Of a stretch of 64,000 nt of DNA, positions 53,045 to 60,714 are shown piece by piece. The stretch lies in the NCBI GenBank assembly GCA_050951605.1, contig JBMNJJ010000005.1, positions 1-64,000 on the forward strand. Reading direction: 5' to 3'. Positions within the stretch are counted from its first letter, which is position 1; the number at the start of each line of letters is the position of its first letter. The DNA comes from DUTS01 sp050951605. GTDB taxonomy: Bacteria; Bacillota; Peptococcia; DRI-13; DTU073. The notes under the pieces are model-generated. The model was not told where the DNA came from. It worked only from the letters and a program-made list of their open reading frames with translations, and made no database searches. A program made the position numbers and the translations under genes.

Positions 53045-53139
53045 CAAACTCCCGTTTTCTTATTATATCCCAGATATTGTTTCTATGTGCCATAATTTTG
53101 CGAAATTTTTGTCTCCTTTCTCAGGCATATTCCTCTCCC

Positions 53140-54159
53140 TTATATTGTCCGCCCCATCACTACGGCTATTTGCTTAACCTCTTGCAACAAATTCACAAAT
53201 TTTTGAGGTTTAATACACTGTGGCCCATCACAAACTGCTTCCTCAGGATGATTATGTACTTCAATAATTAAACCATCAGCTCCTACAGCCACTCCGGCCC
53301 GAGCTAATGGTGCTACTAGACGCCATTTCCCCGTTCCATGACTAGGGTCTACAATCACGGGTAAATGTGTAAGACCCTTTAAAATAGGAACAGCAGAAAG
53401 GTCCAAAACATTACGGCTGTATGTCGAATCAAAAGAACGAATTCCTCTTTCACAAAGAATCACCTGATGATTACCATTCAACATAATATATTCCGCAGCC
53501 ATAATCCATTCCTCAATCGTTGAACTTAATCCTCTTTTTAAAAGGACAGGTTTATTGTACTTTGCGACTTCCGTCAAAAGAGGAAAATTTTGCATATTTC
53601 TGGCCCCAATTTGCAAAATATCAGCATATTGAGCGACTAATTCTACCTTTCGCGTATCCATTACTTCTGTAACAATATATAGACCTGTCTTTTCCCTAGC
53701 TTCCGCTAAGTATTGTAAACCCTTTTCCTCTAATCCTTGAAAAGCATAAGGAGAAGTCCGCGGTTTATAAGCTCCACCCCGCAAAATTCGAACCCCACTA
53801 CCCTTAACTATAGTAGCTATTTCTAAAAGCTGTTCCCTGCTTTCCACCGCACAAGGTCCGGCCATCACTTGAATCTGCTCTCCACCTATAGAAATATCTC
53901 CTAAATTTATTATAGTATCCTCTTGCTTAAACTCTCTACTCGCTAATCTATAAGGTAGCAAAATAGAAATAACCTTTTCTACTCCCTCCATCGCTTCCAG
54001 AGCTTGTTTAATATAATCAGATTTTTCACCACCTACTGCCCCAATCAAAACTTTTTCTATACCTCTGAACTCATGAATCTGATAGCCATTTTCTCGTAAC
54101 TTTTCAACTACCTTTTGTACAGTTTCCTCCCCCAGACCTGTTTTCATAACAACGATCAA
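53140..54159 (-). CDS. aroF: 3-deoxy-7-phosphoheptulonate (DAHP) synthase
   Basis: A 339-residue type I-beta DAHP synthase. An N-terminal ferredoxin-like regulatory domain (residues 1-70, MKTGLGEETVQKVVEKLREN) precedes the barrel: QVMAGPCAVESREQ, LRGGAYKPRTSPYAFQGL, IGARNMQNF, KRGLSSTIEEWI and VDPSHGTGKW. First step of aromatic synthesis and first gene of the aro operon. TTG start after AAGGAG. The region over the start is rich in GAG/TAG (GGAGTGAGTAGAG), but not spaced as a usual TRAP site. Confidence 0.96.
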   Translation of the reverse strand: MIVVMKTGLGEETVQKVVEKLRENGYQIHEFRGIEKVLIGAVGGEKSDYIKQALEAMEGVEKVISILLPYRLASREFKQEDTIINLGDISIGGEQIQVMAGPCAVESREQLLEIATIVKGSGVRILRGGAYKPRTSPYAFQGLEEKGLQYLAEAREKTGLYIVTEVMDTRKVELVAQYADILQIGARNMQNFPLLTEVAKYNKPVLLKRGLSSTIEEWIMAAEYIMLNGNHQVILCERGIRSFDSTYSRNVLDLSAVPILKGLTHLPVIVDPSHGTGKWRLVAPLARAGVAVGADGLIIEVHNHPEEAVCDGPQCIKPQKFVNLLQEVKQIAVVMGRTI

Positions 54160-54253
54160 CTCTACTCACTCCTTCTTCTTTTCATTATATCGTCTGCCCA
54201 AAACGACTCTCTCCATAAGCCTGGTGTGAGCTACATTATCTTTTCATTGTACA

Positions 54254-55408
54254 TTAAGTATTACCTTTTTCGGTGTGTCCCTTTTCCAATTCCTTACCTA
54301 AGTGTAACCAAATATTATCCCAAACTAATTTACTGGCATGTGGAGAACCTAAATTTTCCGCCCTTTCCTGCATCTGCCGTAAGCAAAGAGGGTTCTGCCA
54401 AAGTGCCCAAAGTTCAGCAACAAGCTTATCTAGTTTTTTCACCTTAATGGCAGCACCTTTATTTAAAAGATAAGCAGTATTTCTATCTTCCTGCCCGGGA
54501 AGAGAAGAATAAATAACTAAAGGTTTTCCCACCGCTAAAACTTCAGCAGAAGTAACTCCTCCCGGCTTAGAAACAATTAAATCACAAGCAGCAATAACCC
54601 TAGCCATATTTTTCACATAACCAAAAACCCGAAGTCGAGGATTATTCAATTTTCTTAAAGTATCATAAAGGCGCTTATTCTTTCCTGCCACCACCACAAC
54701 ACCAAACTTCTCCTCACTAAGAAGTTCTTTAGTAATTGCTTCTATTCTCCCTAACCCTAAGCCTCCCCCCATCACTAATACTACAGGATCACCGGATAAA
54801 CAATATTTTCTTTTTACCTCAAATGAATCTCTCTGCTCCCCAAACTGCATCCTAATTGGAATCCCCACCGGTTTAATTTTCTCCGCAGAAATCCCTTCCC
54901 GAATTAACGGTTCCGCTAAATCAGGAGAATGAATAAAATAAAGATCTATACCCTTACTAATCCAGATAGGATGAATATGGAAATCAGTAACTGACGAAGC
55001 TAACAGTGTTTCAACCTGACCCCTGCATTTCATTTCTCCCAACATTCCCGTAGGAAAAGCATGTGTTGTCATAATAACATGAGGATTAAATTCATCAATT
55101 AACTGCACTAACTTGGGAGAGAGAATTTTAGCAAATAAATGACTTATCTCTATCAGTTTATCTCCTTGTTCAGCTTGTTCATATAAATATCCCCAAACCT
55201 TCGGCGTAAAACGCAAGGTCTCCATATAACTTCCTACAACAACCTTATTTAACATACTGTTAATATAACGAAAAGTATCTACTATTTTTACTTCTGAACC
55301 GGGAGCTTCCACTAATAATCGCTCTGCTATAGCTCGAGCTACTGAATCATGTCCCGCTCCAATCGATACAGAAAAAATAAGAATTTTAATAGGTTTTTTC
55401 TTTTCCAT
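54254..55408 (-). CDS. Glycosyltransferase of the MGDG synthase/UgtP type
   Basis: A 384-residue GT28-type enzyme. The N-terminal ILIFSVSIGAGHDSVARAIA is the membrane-lipid-acceptor motif of diacylglycerol glycosyltransferases; the C-terminal SKPGGVTSAEVLAVGKPLVI binds the UDP-sugar. Such enzymes put glucose or galactose on diacylglycerol for glycolipids and lipoteichoic-acid anchors. Sugar and product are not determined. Single gene. Confidence 0.88.
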   Translation of the reverse strand: MEKKKPIKILIFSVSIGAGHDSVARAIAERLLVEAPGSEVKIVDTFRYINSMLNKVVVGSYMETLRFTPKVWGYLYEQAEQGDKLIEISHLFAKILSPKLVQLIDEFNPHVIMTTHAFPTGMLGEMKCRGQVETLLASSVTDFHIHPIWISKGIDLYFIHSPDLAEPLIREGISAEKIKPVGIPIRMQFGEQRDSFEVKRKYCLSGDPVVLVMGGGLGLGRIEAITKELLSEEKFGVVVVAGKNKRLYDTLRKLNNPRLRVFGYVKNMARVIAACDLIVSKPGGVTSAEVLAVGKPLVIYSSLPGQEDRNTAYLLNKGAAIKVKKLDKLVAELWALWQNPLCLRQMQERAENLGSPHASKLVWDNIWLHLGKELEKGHTEKGNT

Positions 55409-55510
55409 ACTCTATATTCTCCTCACCATCATTAAGTTTTACCACTTTTTCTCTTTATCCCTCTATGCATAATATATTATAACGCAAAATGATATTTAAT
55501 AAAGAATAAA

Positions 55511-55540
55511 AACAAAAGCCCTTGATTTCAAGGGCTTTTC
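55511..55540. terminator. Terminator after mecA
   Basis: A perfect 11-bp stem AAAAGCCCTTG / CAAGGGCTTTT with a 4-base loop, ending the mecA transcript. Confidence 0.9.
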
Positions 55541-55563
55541 CATTTTTCCTGATAATTTTTACT

Positions 55564-56178
55564 TTACCCTATCAAACTAGCTAAATTAACCACTGCTTCC
55601 CGTGGAATGAGCATTTTCCCATGTTCCGCAAAAAAAGCAGAGTCTACAGGTAACCAATCCCCATACTCACCTAAAACTGCCGCCACATCCTCTTTACCTA
55701 AAGATATCGTGGTCACCACAAGATAATAACAGTCAAGGTATTTGTATAAAACACTAGTCTCAACATAATCAGGGACAACTCTCGCACAAGCTTGAGTACA
55801 AGATTCCAAATTAGAAAAACACCAAACTTGACTATTCCCTTTGCTAAAACAAAGTTCGTCATCCTCTTCTTGCTCCTCATCTTGCCAGAAGGTGAACAGA
55901 CTATCGTTTTCTATATCATATTCATGGGCTGCCTTAATTTTTGTCATAATTACTGCTATACTATCTACCGATAAAGGATATGCTTCTACCATTAATTGCG
56001 AGTCATCCTCAATTTCAAAACCACATTCATGATAAGCCATATCCAATAAATCTTGAAATAATTTTTGTGCTTTAGGACTTAAAGGCATTAGCTCTCCTTT
56101 ATTAAAGTCTCTTTCCTCCAAATCCTTTCTGGTAATAATTATTTGTACTTTGTTCTCATTAATTTTTCTTATACGCAT
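55564..56178 (-). CDS. mecA: MecA-family adaptor protein
   Basis: A 204-residue adaptor that delivers substrates to the ClpC unfoldase. The N-terminal substrate-binding domain starts MRIRKINENKVQIIITRKDL, with LEERDF and KAQKLFQDLLDMAYHECGFE. An acidic linker (WQDEEQEEDDELCF) follows, then a C-terminal ClpC-binding domain (TSVLYKYLDCYYLVV, LGEYGDWLPVDSAF). Assigned by layout and N-terminal similarity; close paralogues such as YpbH have the same fold. Good ribosome site (GAGGAGGTG). Confidence 0.85.
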   Translation of the reverse strand: MRIRKINENKVQIIITRKDLEERDFNKGELMPLSPKAQKLFQDLLDMAYHECGFEIEDDSQLMVEAYPLSVDSIAVIMTKIKAAHEYDIENDSLFTFWQDEEQEEDDELCFSKGNSQVWCFSNLESCTQACARVVPDYVETSVLYKYLDCYYLVVTTISLGKEDVAAVLGEYGDWLPVDSAFFAEHGKMLIPREAVVNLASLIG

Positions 56179-56293
56179 ACGCCCACCTCCTCAATATCCC
56201 CCTTAGATTATAACCTTTTTCCACAGAAAAAGGCAACTCTAATCAGAAAAAGACCGGTAGAAAACTCAAGCCAAATTCGTAAACTTAGTCATT

Positions 56294-56482
56294 TCAATAG
56301 CTTTCAATAGCTTCAGTGGGACAACTTTCCAAAGCTTCTCTAGCTTCATCCTCCAACTCAGGAGGTACTTCACCAGGCAAAGCTTCTGCTTTATCATTTT
56401 CACCCCAATCATATACATCAGGAGCTAAACTAATACACGCACCACAAGCAATACATAATTCAGGATTAACTTTTACCTTCAT
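56294..56482 (-). CDS. [4Fe-4S] ferredoxin, single cluster
   Basis: A 62-residue acidic protein with CIACGAC (Cys10, 13, 16) and a final Cys in ESCPTEAI, ligating one [4Fe-4S] cluster; the second cluster of clostridial ferredoxins is absent. A low-potential electron carrier for anaerobic metabolism. Its last codons contain a short DNA tandem repeat (GAAGCTATT GAAAGCTATT). Single gene, divergent from the cation exchanger. Confidence 0.95.
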   Translation of the reverse strand: MKVKVNPELCIACGACISLAPDVYDWGENDKAEALPGEVPPELEDEAREALESCPTEAIESY

Positions 56483-56576
56483 AAAATAATTCCTCCTTTT
56501 CCAAATTTATTTTACCATTAACTTTTCTACCAGTCTTTGCTACATAATATTACCATTGTCGTACTATAATATGAAT

Positions 56577-57584
56577 ATGATTTATTTTACATTAATCCTC
56601 AGCCTAAGTATTATTCTTTTAGGTGCGGGAATATTTACTAACAGCATTGAATGGCTAGGTAAAAAACTTCATCTGAGCGAAGGAACTATCGGCAGTATTC
56701 TCGCCGCAATAGGAACCGCACTTCCCGAAACCATGATTTCTCTTATTGCTATTATTTTTGGCACAAGCAAAGAGTCATCGCAAATTGGTATCGGAACAAT
56801 TCTGGGTGCTCCTCTAATGCTGGCAACCCTAGCTATGATGCTCGTAGGAATAGCAGCAACTTTTTTTAAAATTAAAGGACAACCACGGCAATATCTATTT
56901 TGTAATCCAAATATCATCAAAAAAGATTTGTTTTTCTTTCTACTTGTTTATTCTCTAGCTATGTGTACTGCTTTTTTCCCCTCTCGTCCAAGTAAAATAA
57001 TTGTAGCAATTTTTCTCGTTCTCCTCTACCTTTATTATGCTTATCACACTATCAAATCAGGTAAAAGTTTAGCCGAAATAGAAATTCTCCCTTTAATTTT
57101 CAACAGGAAAAATGCTACACCCTCTTTGCAAATAATTCTCCTGCAAATAATTTTCTCTCTCGGGACAATTATCGGGGGAGCACATCTTTTTATCCAAGCT
57201 CTTACTCAAATTTCTCTCGCCCTTAAAGTCCCGGCTTTTATTCTGGCAATTATTATTACACCTATAGCTACGGAACTTCCCGAAAAATTTAACAGTATTA
57301 TTTGGATAAAACAAGGCAAAGATACCCTTGCTCTAGGAAATATTACCGGAGCAATGGTTTTTCAAAGCTCAGTTATTCCTGCTTTAGGTATCTTCTTAAC
57401 CCCTTGGAAACTTTCTTTTTTAGCTTTAGCTAGTGGTATCCTGGCTTTACTTTCAGCCAGTATTATTTATTACCATCTCCAATTCAAAAACAAATTAAAA
57501 CCCCGTACCTTAATCAGAGTTGGTTATCTTTATCTCGCTTTTTTCCTCCTCGTTATTTATACAAGAGCAACTTTCCCTTATTAA
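56577..57584 (+). CDS. Sodium/calcium exchanger-family membrane protein
   Basis: About 335 residues with two similar halves of five membrane segments. The paired alpha repeats are visible: LSEGTIGSILAAIGTALPET in the first half and VPAFILAIIITPIATELPEK in the second, each with the acidic residue that binds the cation. Such proteins exchange Ca2+ or other cations for Na+/H+. I prefer the ATG at 56577 (MIYFTLILS). A TATAAT box ends only 6 bases before it and there is no ribosome site, so the mRNA may be leaderless. It overlaps the rodA 3' end by 4 bases (convergent). Confidence 0.85.
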   Translation: MIYFTLILSLSIILLGAGIFTNSIEWLGKKLHLSEGTIGSILAAIGTALPETMISLIAIIFGTSKESSQIGIGTILGAPLMLATLAMMLVGIAATFFKIKGQPRQYLFCNPNIIKKDLFFFLLVYSLAMCTAFFPSRPSKIIVAIFLVLLYLYYAYHTIKSGKSLAEIEILPLIFNRKNATPSLQIILLQIIFSLGTIIGGAHLFIQALTQISLALKVPAFILAIIITPIATELPEKFNSIIWIKQGKDTLALGNITGAMVFQSSVIPALGIFLTPWKLSFLALASGILALLSASIIYYHLQFKNKLKPRTLIRVGYLYLAFFLLVIYTRATFPY

Positions 57585-58714
57585 AACATAATCCGGTCAT
57601 CATGATAAACATATACATTCATCAATAAACCTAAGGCAATCATATTCGCCAACAAAGAACTTCCCCCATAACTAACAAAAGGCAAGGGAATTCCCGTAAT
57701 TGGCATAATCCCGATCGTCATTCCGATATTTTGTAAAATATGAAAAGCGAACATAGAAATAACACCTACAGCAAGTAAAGTACCATAAGTATCTTTAGCC
57801 TCACGAGCAATCATAATCCCCCGATAAATTAAATAAAAAAACAAAACTAACAAAAGAACTGCCCCAATAAAACCAAGTTCCTCAGCTAAAACACAAAAAA
57901 TAAAATCAGTCCACTGTTCAGGTAAAAAATCATTCACATTCTGCGAACCCATCCCCCAACCTTTGCCCCAAAGCCCTCCCGAGCCTATGGCTATCTGTGA
58001 CTGAATAATATTCCACCCCGCATCCCGCGGATCAATCATCGGATCAATAAAAACAATTAAACGTTTTAACTGATAATCCTGCAAAGGGAGCCACCAATCC
58101 CAAGCAAAATGACCAAATATAGTAAAGCTAACCAGCCCAATTCCCCCGGCAATTAAGAAAAAAAGTATAACAGGAGAAGCTCCGGCCACCAAAAGCATGC
58201 CAAACATAATGGCAATATAGACAAGCCCTGTTCCCAAGTCCGGTTGTTTTAAAATTAACAAAAAAGGAACCGCTACATAAATAAAAACAGGAAGCAAGTC
58301 CTTGAAAGTATTAAGTTTGCCTACCCGTGGAACAAGAAATTGCGCTAAACCCAAAATTAATAATATTTTTACCATCTCTGCCGGCTGAACCTTAACCGGG
58401 CCAAGAGCTAACCACCCTTGCGAACCTTTAAGTTCAACACCAAAAAAAAGTGTAGCCAAAAGAAGAGCTAAATTAAGTACATAAAAATGCACTGCATATT
58501 TGGATAACTTACTATAATCAATAAGTAAAACACACACAAAAGCGACCAAACCTACAACAGCCCAAGCGATTTGACGATAAACAAAATTTAAATCATATTT
58601 AACACTAGCATTAACTGTCGCACTTTGTAAAACAAAGAAGCCCACCACAAGGATGAGCCCCACAACGCCCAAAAGAGCATAATCAAGGCTTTTCATAATT
58701 TTAGACAAGCGCAT
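57581..58714 (-). CDS. rodA: Rod-shape SEDS peptidoglycan polymerase RodA
   Basis: A 377-residue SEDS protein with about ten membrane segments, polymerising glycan strands together with the class B PBP encoded upstream. Seen: GSQGWLALGPVKVQPAEMVK (LGPxxxQPSE-type motif), LKQPDLGTGLVYIAIMFGML with the catalytic Asp region, NDFLPEQWTDFIFCVLAEELG and PITGIPLPFVSYGGSSLLAN. RodA rather than FtsW because it clusters with mreCD and mrdA. Good ribosome site (GGGGTG). Confidence 0.95.
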   Translation of the reverse strand: MRLSKIMKSLDYALLGVVGLILVVGFFVLQSATVNASVKYDLNFVYRQIAWAVVGLVAFVCVLLIDYSKLSKYAVHFYVLNLALLLATLFFGVELKGSQGWLALGPVKVQPAEMVKILLILGLAQFLVPRVGKLNTFKDLLPVFIYVAVPFLLILKQPDLGTGLVYIAIMFGMLLVAGASPVILFFLIAGGIGLVSFTIFGHFAWDWWLPLQDYQLKRLIVFIDPMIDPRDAGWNIIQSQIAIGSGGLWGKGWGMGSQNVNDFLPEQWTDFIFCVLAEELGFIGAVLLLVLFFYLIYRGIMIAREAKDTYGTLLAVGVISMFAFHILQNIGMTIGIMPITGIPLPFVSYGGSSLLANMIALGLLMNVYVYHDDRIMF

Positions 58715-58796
58715 AACTTCACCCCGTTCCTCTTCCCATTATAACCTTAGAACGGCAGATTCCCAAGAAATCTTTTTTACCATTTTTTGTAACAAA

Positions 58797-59057
58797 TTAA
58801 ATCCTGTTAATTTTAATTACCGGTATACTAGCCATTAAAGCTACCGAAGTATCATCAGAATTAAGTGTTACCTCTGTACCCTTTTCATCAATTTCCATAT
58901 AGGAAGAAATAACTTTAAGCATATCTTCTTTCAAGTCTTCTAAAAGCTGGGGAGAAATACTCGCCCGATCATGAACTAAAACTAAACGTAACCTTTCCTT
59001 AGCAATACTTTTACTGGAAGGCTCCTGTTTTCCCGCCATCTTTCCGAAAATATCCAC
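58797..59057 (-). CDS. minE: Division-site topological factor MinE
   Basis: An 86-residue protein that stimulates MinD ATPase and drives Min oscillation. Seen: SKSIAKERLRLVLVHDRASI (the MinD-activating helix) and LEDLKEDMLKVISSYMEID. GTG start after AAGGAGG. MinE shows this organism uses an oscillating Min system rather than DivIVA/MinJ alone. Confidence 0.95.
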   Translation of the reverse strand: MDIFGKMAGKQEPSSKSIAKERLRLVLVHDRASISPQLLEDLKEDMLKVISSYMEIDEKGTEVTLNSDDTSVALMASIPVIKINRI

Positions 59058-59075
59058 ATTATTACCTCCTTCTCC

Positions 59076-59873
59076 TTAATCATTAAATCCAAAAAATTTT
59101 TTTAATTTCCCTAAAAATCCATCATCAGCTTCCCAAGAAGTTAGAGGAATTTCCTCTCCCGCTAATCTTCTGGCTATATTTCTATAAGCTTGTCCCGCAG
59201 AAGAATTCATATCTAAAACAACAGGTTCTCCCTTATTCGTAGAAATAACGATCGCTTCATCTTCAGGTACTACTCCTAAAATTTCTATGGCTAAAATATC
59301 AATAATGTCATCAATATCCATCATATCGCCTTTTTTAACCATATCAGGGCGTAAACGATTTACAATCAAAGTTGGATTACGTAACTCCGCGGCCTCCAAA
59401 AGACCAATAATTCTATCTGCGTCTCGTACTGCAGAAATTTCAGGTGTAGTTACAACAATCGCTTTTTCCGCACCGGCAGTGGCATTTTTAAAGCCACCTT
59501 CAATACCTGCCGGGCAATCAATAATCACATAATCAAATTCCTCTTTCAAATTTAGACATAATTCTTTCATCTGTTCCGGTGTTACTGCTGTCTTATCTTT
59601 TGTCTGAGCTGCAGGCAATAAACAGAGACCTTCAAATCTCTTGTCTTTAATTAAAGCCTGTTTTAAACGACAGTTTCCATGTGTTACATCTACCAAGTCA
59701 TAAACAATTCTATTTTCTAAACCCATGACTACATCAAGATTTCTCAACCCGATATCTGTATCCACCATTACGACCTTTTTACCAATTGAAGCTAAACCGG
59801 TACCCATATTGGCTGCAGTCGTCGTTTTCCCCACTCCACCTTTACCGGAAGTAACAACAATAACTTCTCCCAT
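59076..59873 (-). CDS. minD: Septum-site determining ATPase MinD
   Basis: A 265-residue ParA-type ATPase. Deviant Walker A GKGGVGKTTTAANMG near residue 10, MVDTDIGLRNLDVVMGLENR, DYVIIDCPAGIEGGF, and a C-terminal amphipathic helix (GKLKKFFGFND) for membrane binding. It recruits MinC and is cycled by MinE. 18 bp upstream of minE, 20 bp after minC. Confidence 0.97.
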   Translation of the reverse strand: MGEVIVVTSGKGGVGKTTTAANMGTGLASIGKKVVMVDTDIGLRNLDVVMGLENRIVYDLVDVTHGNCRLKQALIKDKRFEGLCLLPAAQTKDKTAVTPEQMKELCLNLKEEFDYVIIDCPAGIEGGFKNATAGAEKAIVVTTPEISAVRDADRIIGLLEAAELRNPTLIVNRLRPDMVKKGDMMDIDDIIDILAIEILGVVPEDEAIVISTNKGEPVVLDMNSSAGQAYRNIARRLAGEEIPLTSWEADDGFLGKLKKFFGFND

Positions 59874-59893
59874 ACTTAACCCCCCAACAAATT

Positions 59894-60583
59894 CTAGTAT
59901 TTTTCTATATTTTTAATCATTTCACAAACAATAACACCTTCATGAATTTTAGCAATTTCCGGTCCTTGTGGTTCCTCAGCGGGAGCACGCGTAATACAAT
60001 TAGCAATCCGCAATTGTGTCGGTTGCAATCTATAAGCCATCACCCAAGCCTTTTCATCACCGGTAGCTCCGGCATGAGCAATACCACGTAAAGACCCCAT
60101 CACCATAATAAATCCCGAAGCGATAATCTCTGCACCAGGATTAACATCACCAAAAATAAGTACATGACCATCAAAAGTAATATTTTGACCTGAACGCAAA
60201 TTTCTTTTAATGATATGAACAGGTTTTTGACTAATATATTCCGTATCTGATCTTTCTTCTTCTAGTGAGATAAAACTTTTCTTTTCTACCGAAAAAGAAT
60301 CTACTTCTGTGTCTGCTTTAATTCCTTTAATTTTTATCCCACATTCTATAAATGTTGCCCAAAGCATACTAATTTCTTCTACAGAAAGATTCCGTTCCCC
60401 AATTTCCACAATTACACTCGCACCTTCAAAGAAACGCCTATGCTCACCGGTTAACCGCTCTTTAATTTCAGCAATAACCTCACTCCATAAAGCTGTTTCT
60501 TGGCAAAACAAATGCAACCCATCTCTATTCCCTTTTATTGTAATTAAGTCATTTTTTCTCAATAGCTTTATATCCTCCTGCAT
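59894..60583 (-). CDS. minC: Septum-site inhibitor MinC
   Basis: About 229 residues. The N-terminal domain starts MQEDIKLLRKNDLITIKGNR and inhibits FtsZ polymers. The C-terminal beta-helix has SGQNITFDGHVLIFGDVNPG, AEIIASGFIMVMGSLRGIAH and AGATGDEKAWVMAYRLQPTQ, which bind MinD. I start at 60583 (AGGA upstream); a longer frame to 60613 is possible. First of the minC-minD-minE set. Confidence 0.92.
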   Translation of the reverse strand: MQEDIKLLRKNDLITIKGNRDGLHLFCQETALWSEVIAEIKERLTGEHRRFFEGASVIVEIGERNLSVEEISMLWATFIECGIKIKGIKADTEVDSFSVEKKSFISLEEERSDTEYISQKPVHIIKRNLRSGQNITFDGHVLIFGDVNPGAEIIASGFIMVMGSLRGIAHAGATGDEKAWVMAYRLQPTQLRIANCITRAPAEEPQGPEIAKIHEGVIVCEMIKNIEKY

Positions 60584-60673
60584 TTTTCCTGATGCCCTTG
60601 CTTTTTGACACATGACAGGCAGACTATTTTTATATGTTCGCGATCCTTATCTCAAATCCCTGCCACTACTAAA

Positions 60674-60702
60674 GAAAAAAACGGGAGTTTTCCCGTTTTT
60701 TT
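60674..60702 (-). terminator. Terminator between mrdA and minC
   Basis: AAAACGGGA-GTTT-TCCCGTTTT with A- and T-runs on both sides; about 12 bases after the mrdA stop codon. The min genes therefore need their own promoter or read-through. Confidence 0.85.
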
Positions 60703-60714
60703 CTGACCCCATAT

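Noticed and set aside
54130..54180. TRAP site over the aroF start (GGAGTGAGTAGAG)
   Set aside because: Only three or four triplets with 0-1-nt spacing; TRAP needs many regularly spaced repeats. Probably just a purine-rich ribosome site.
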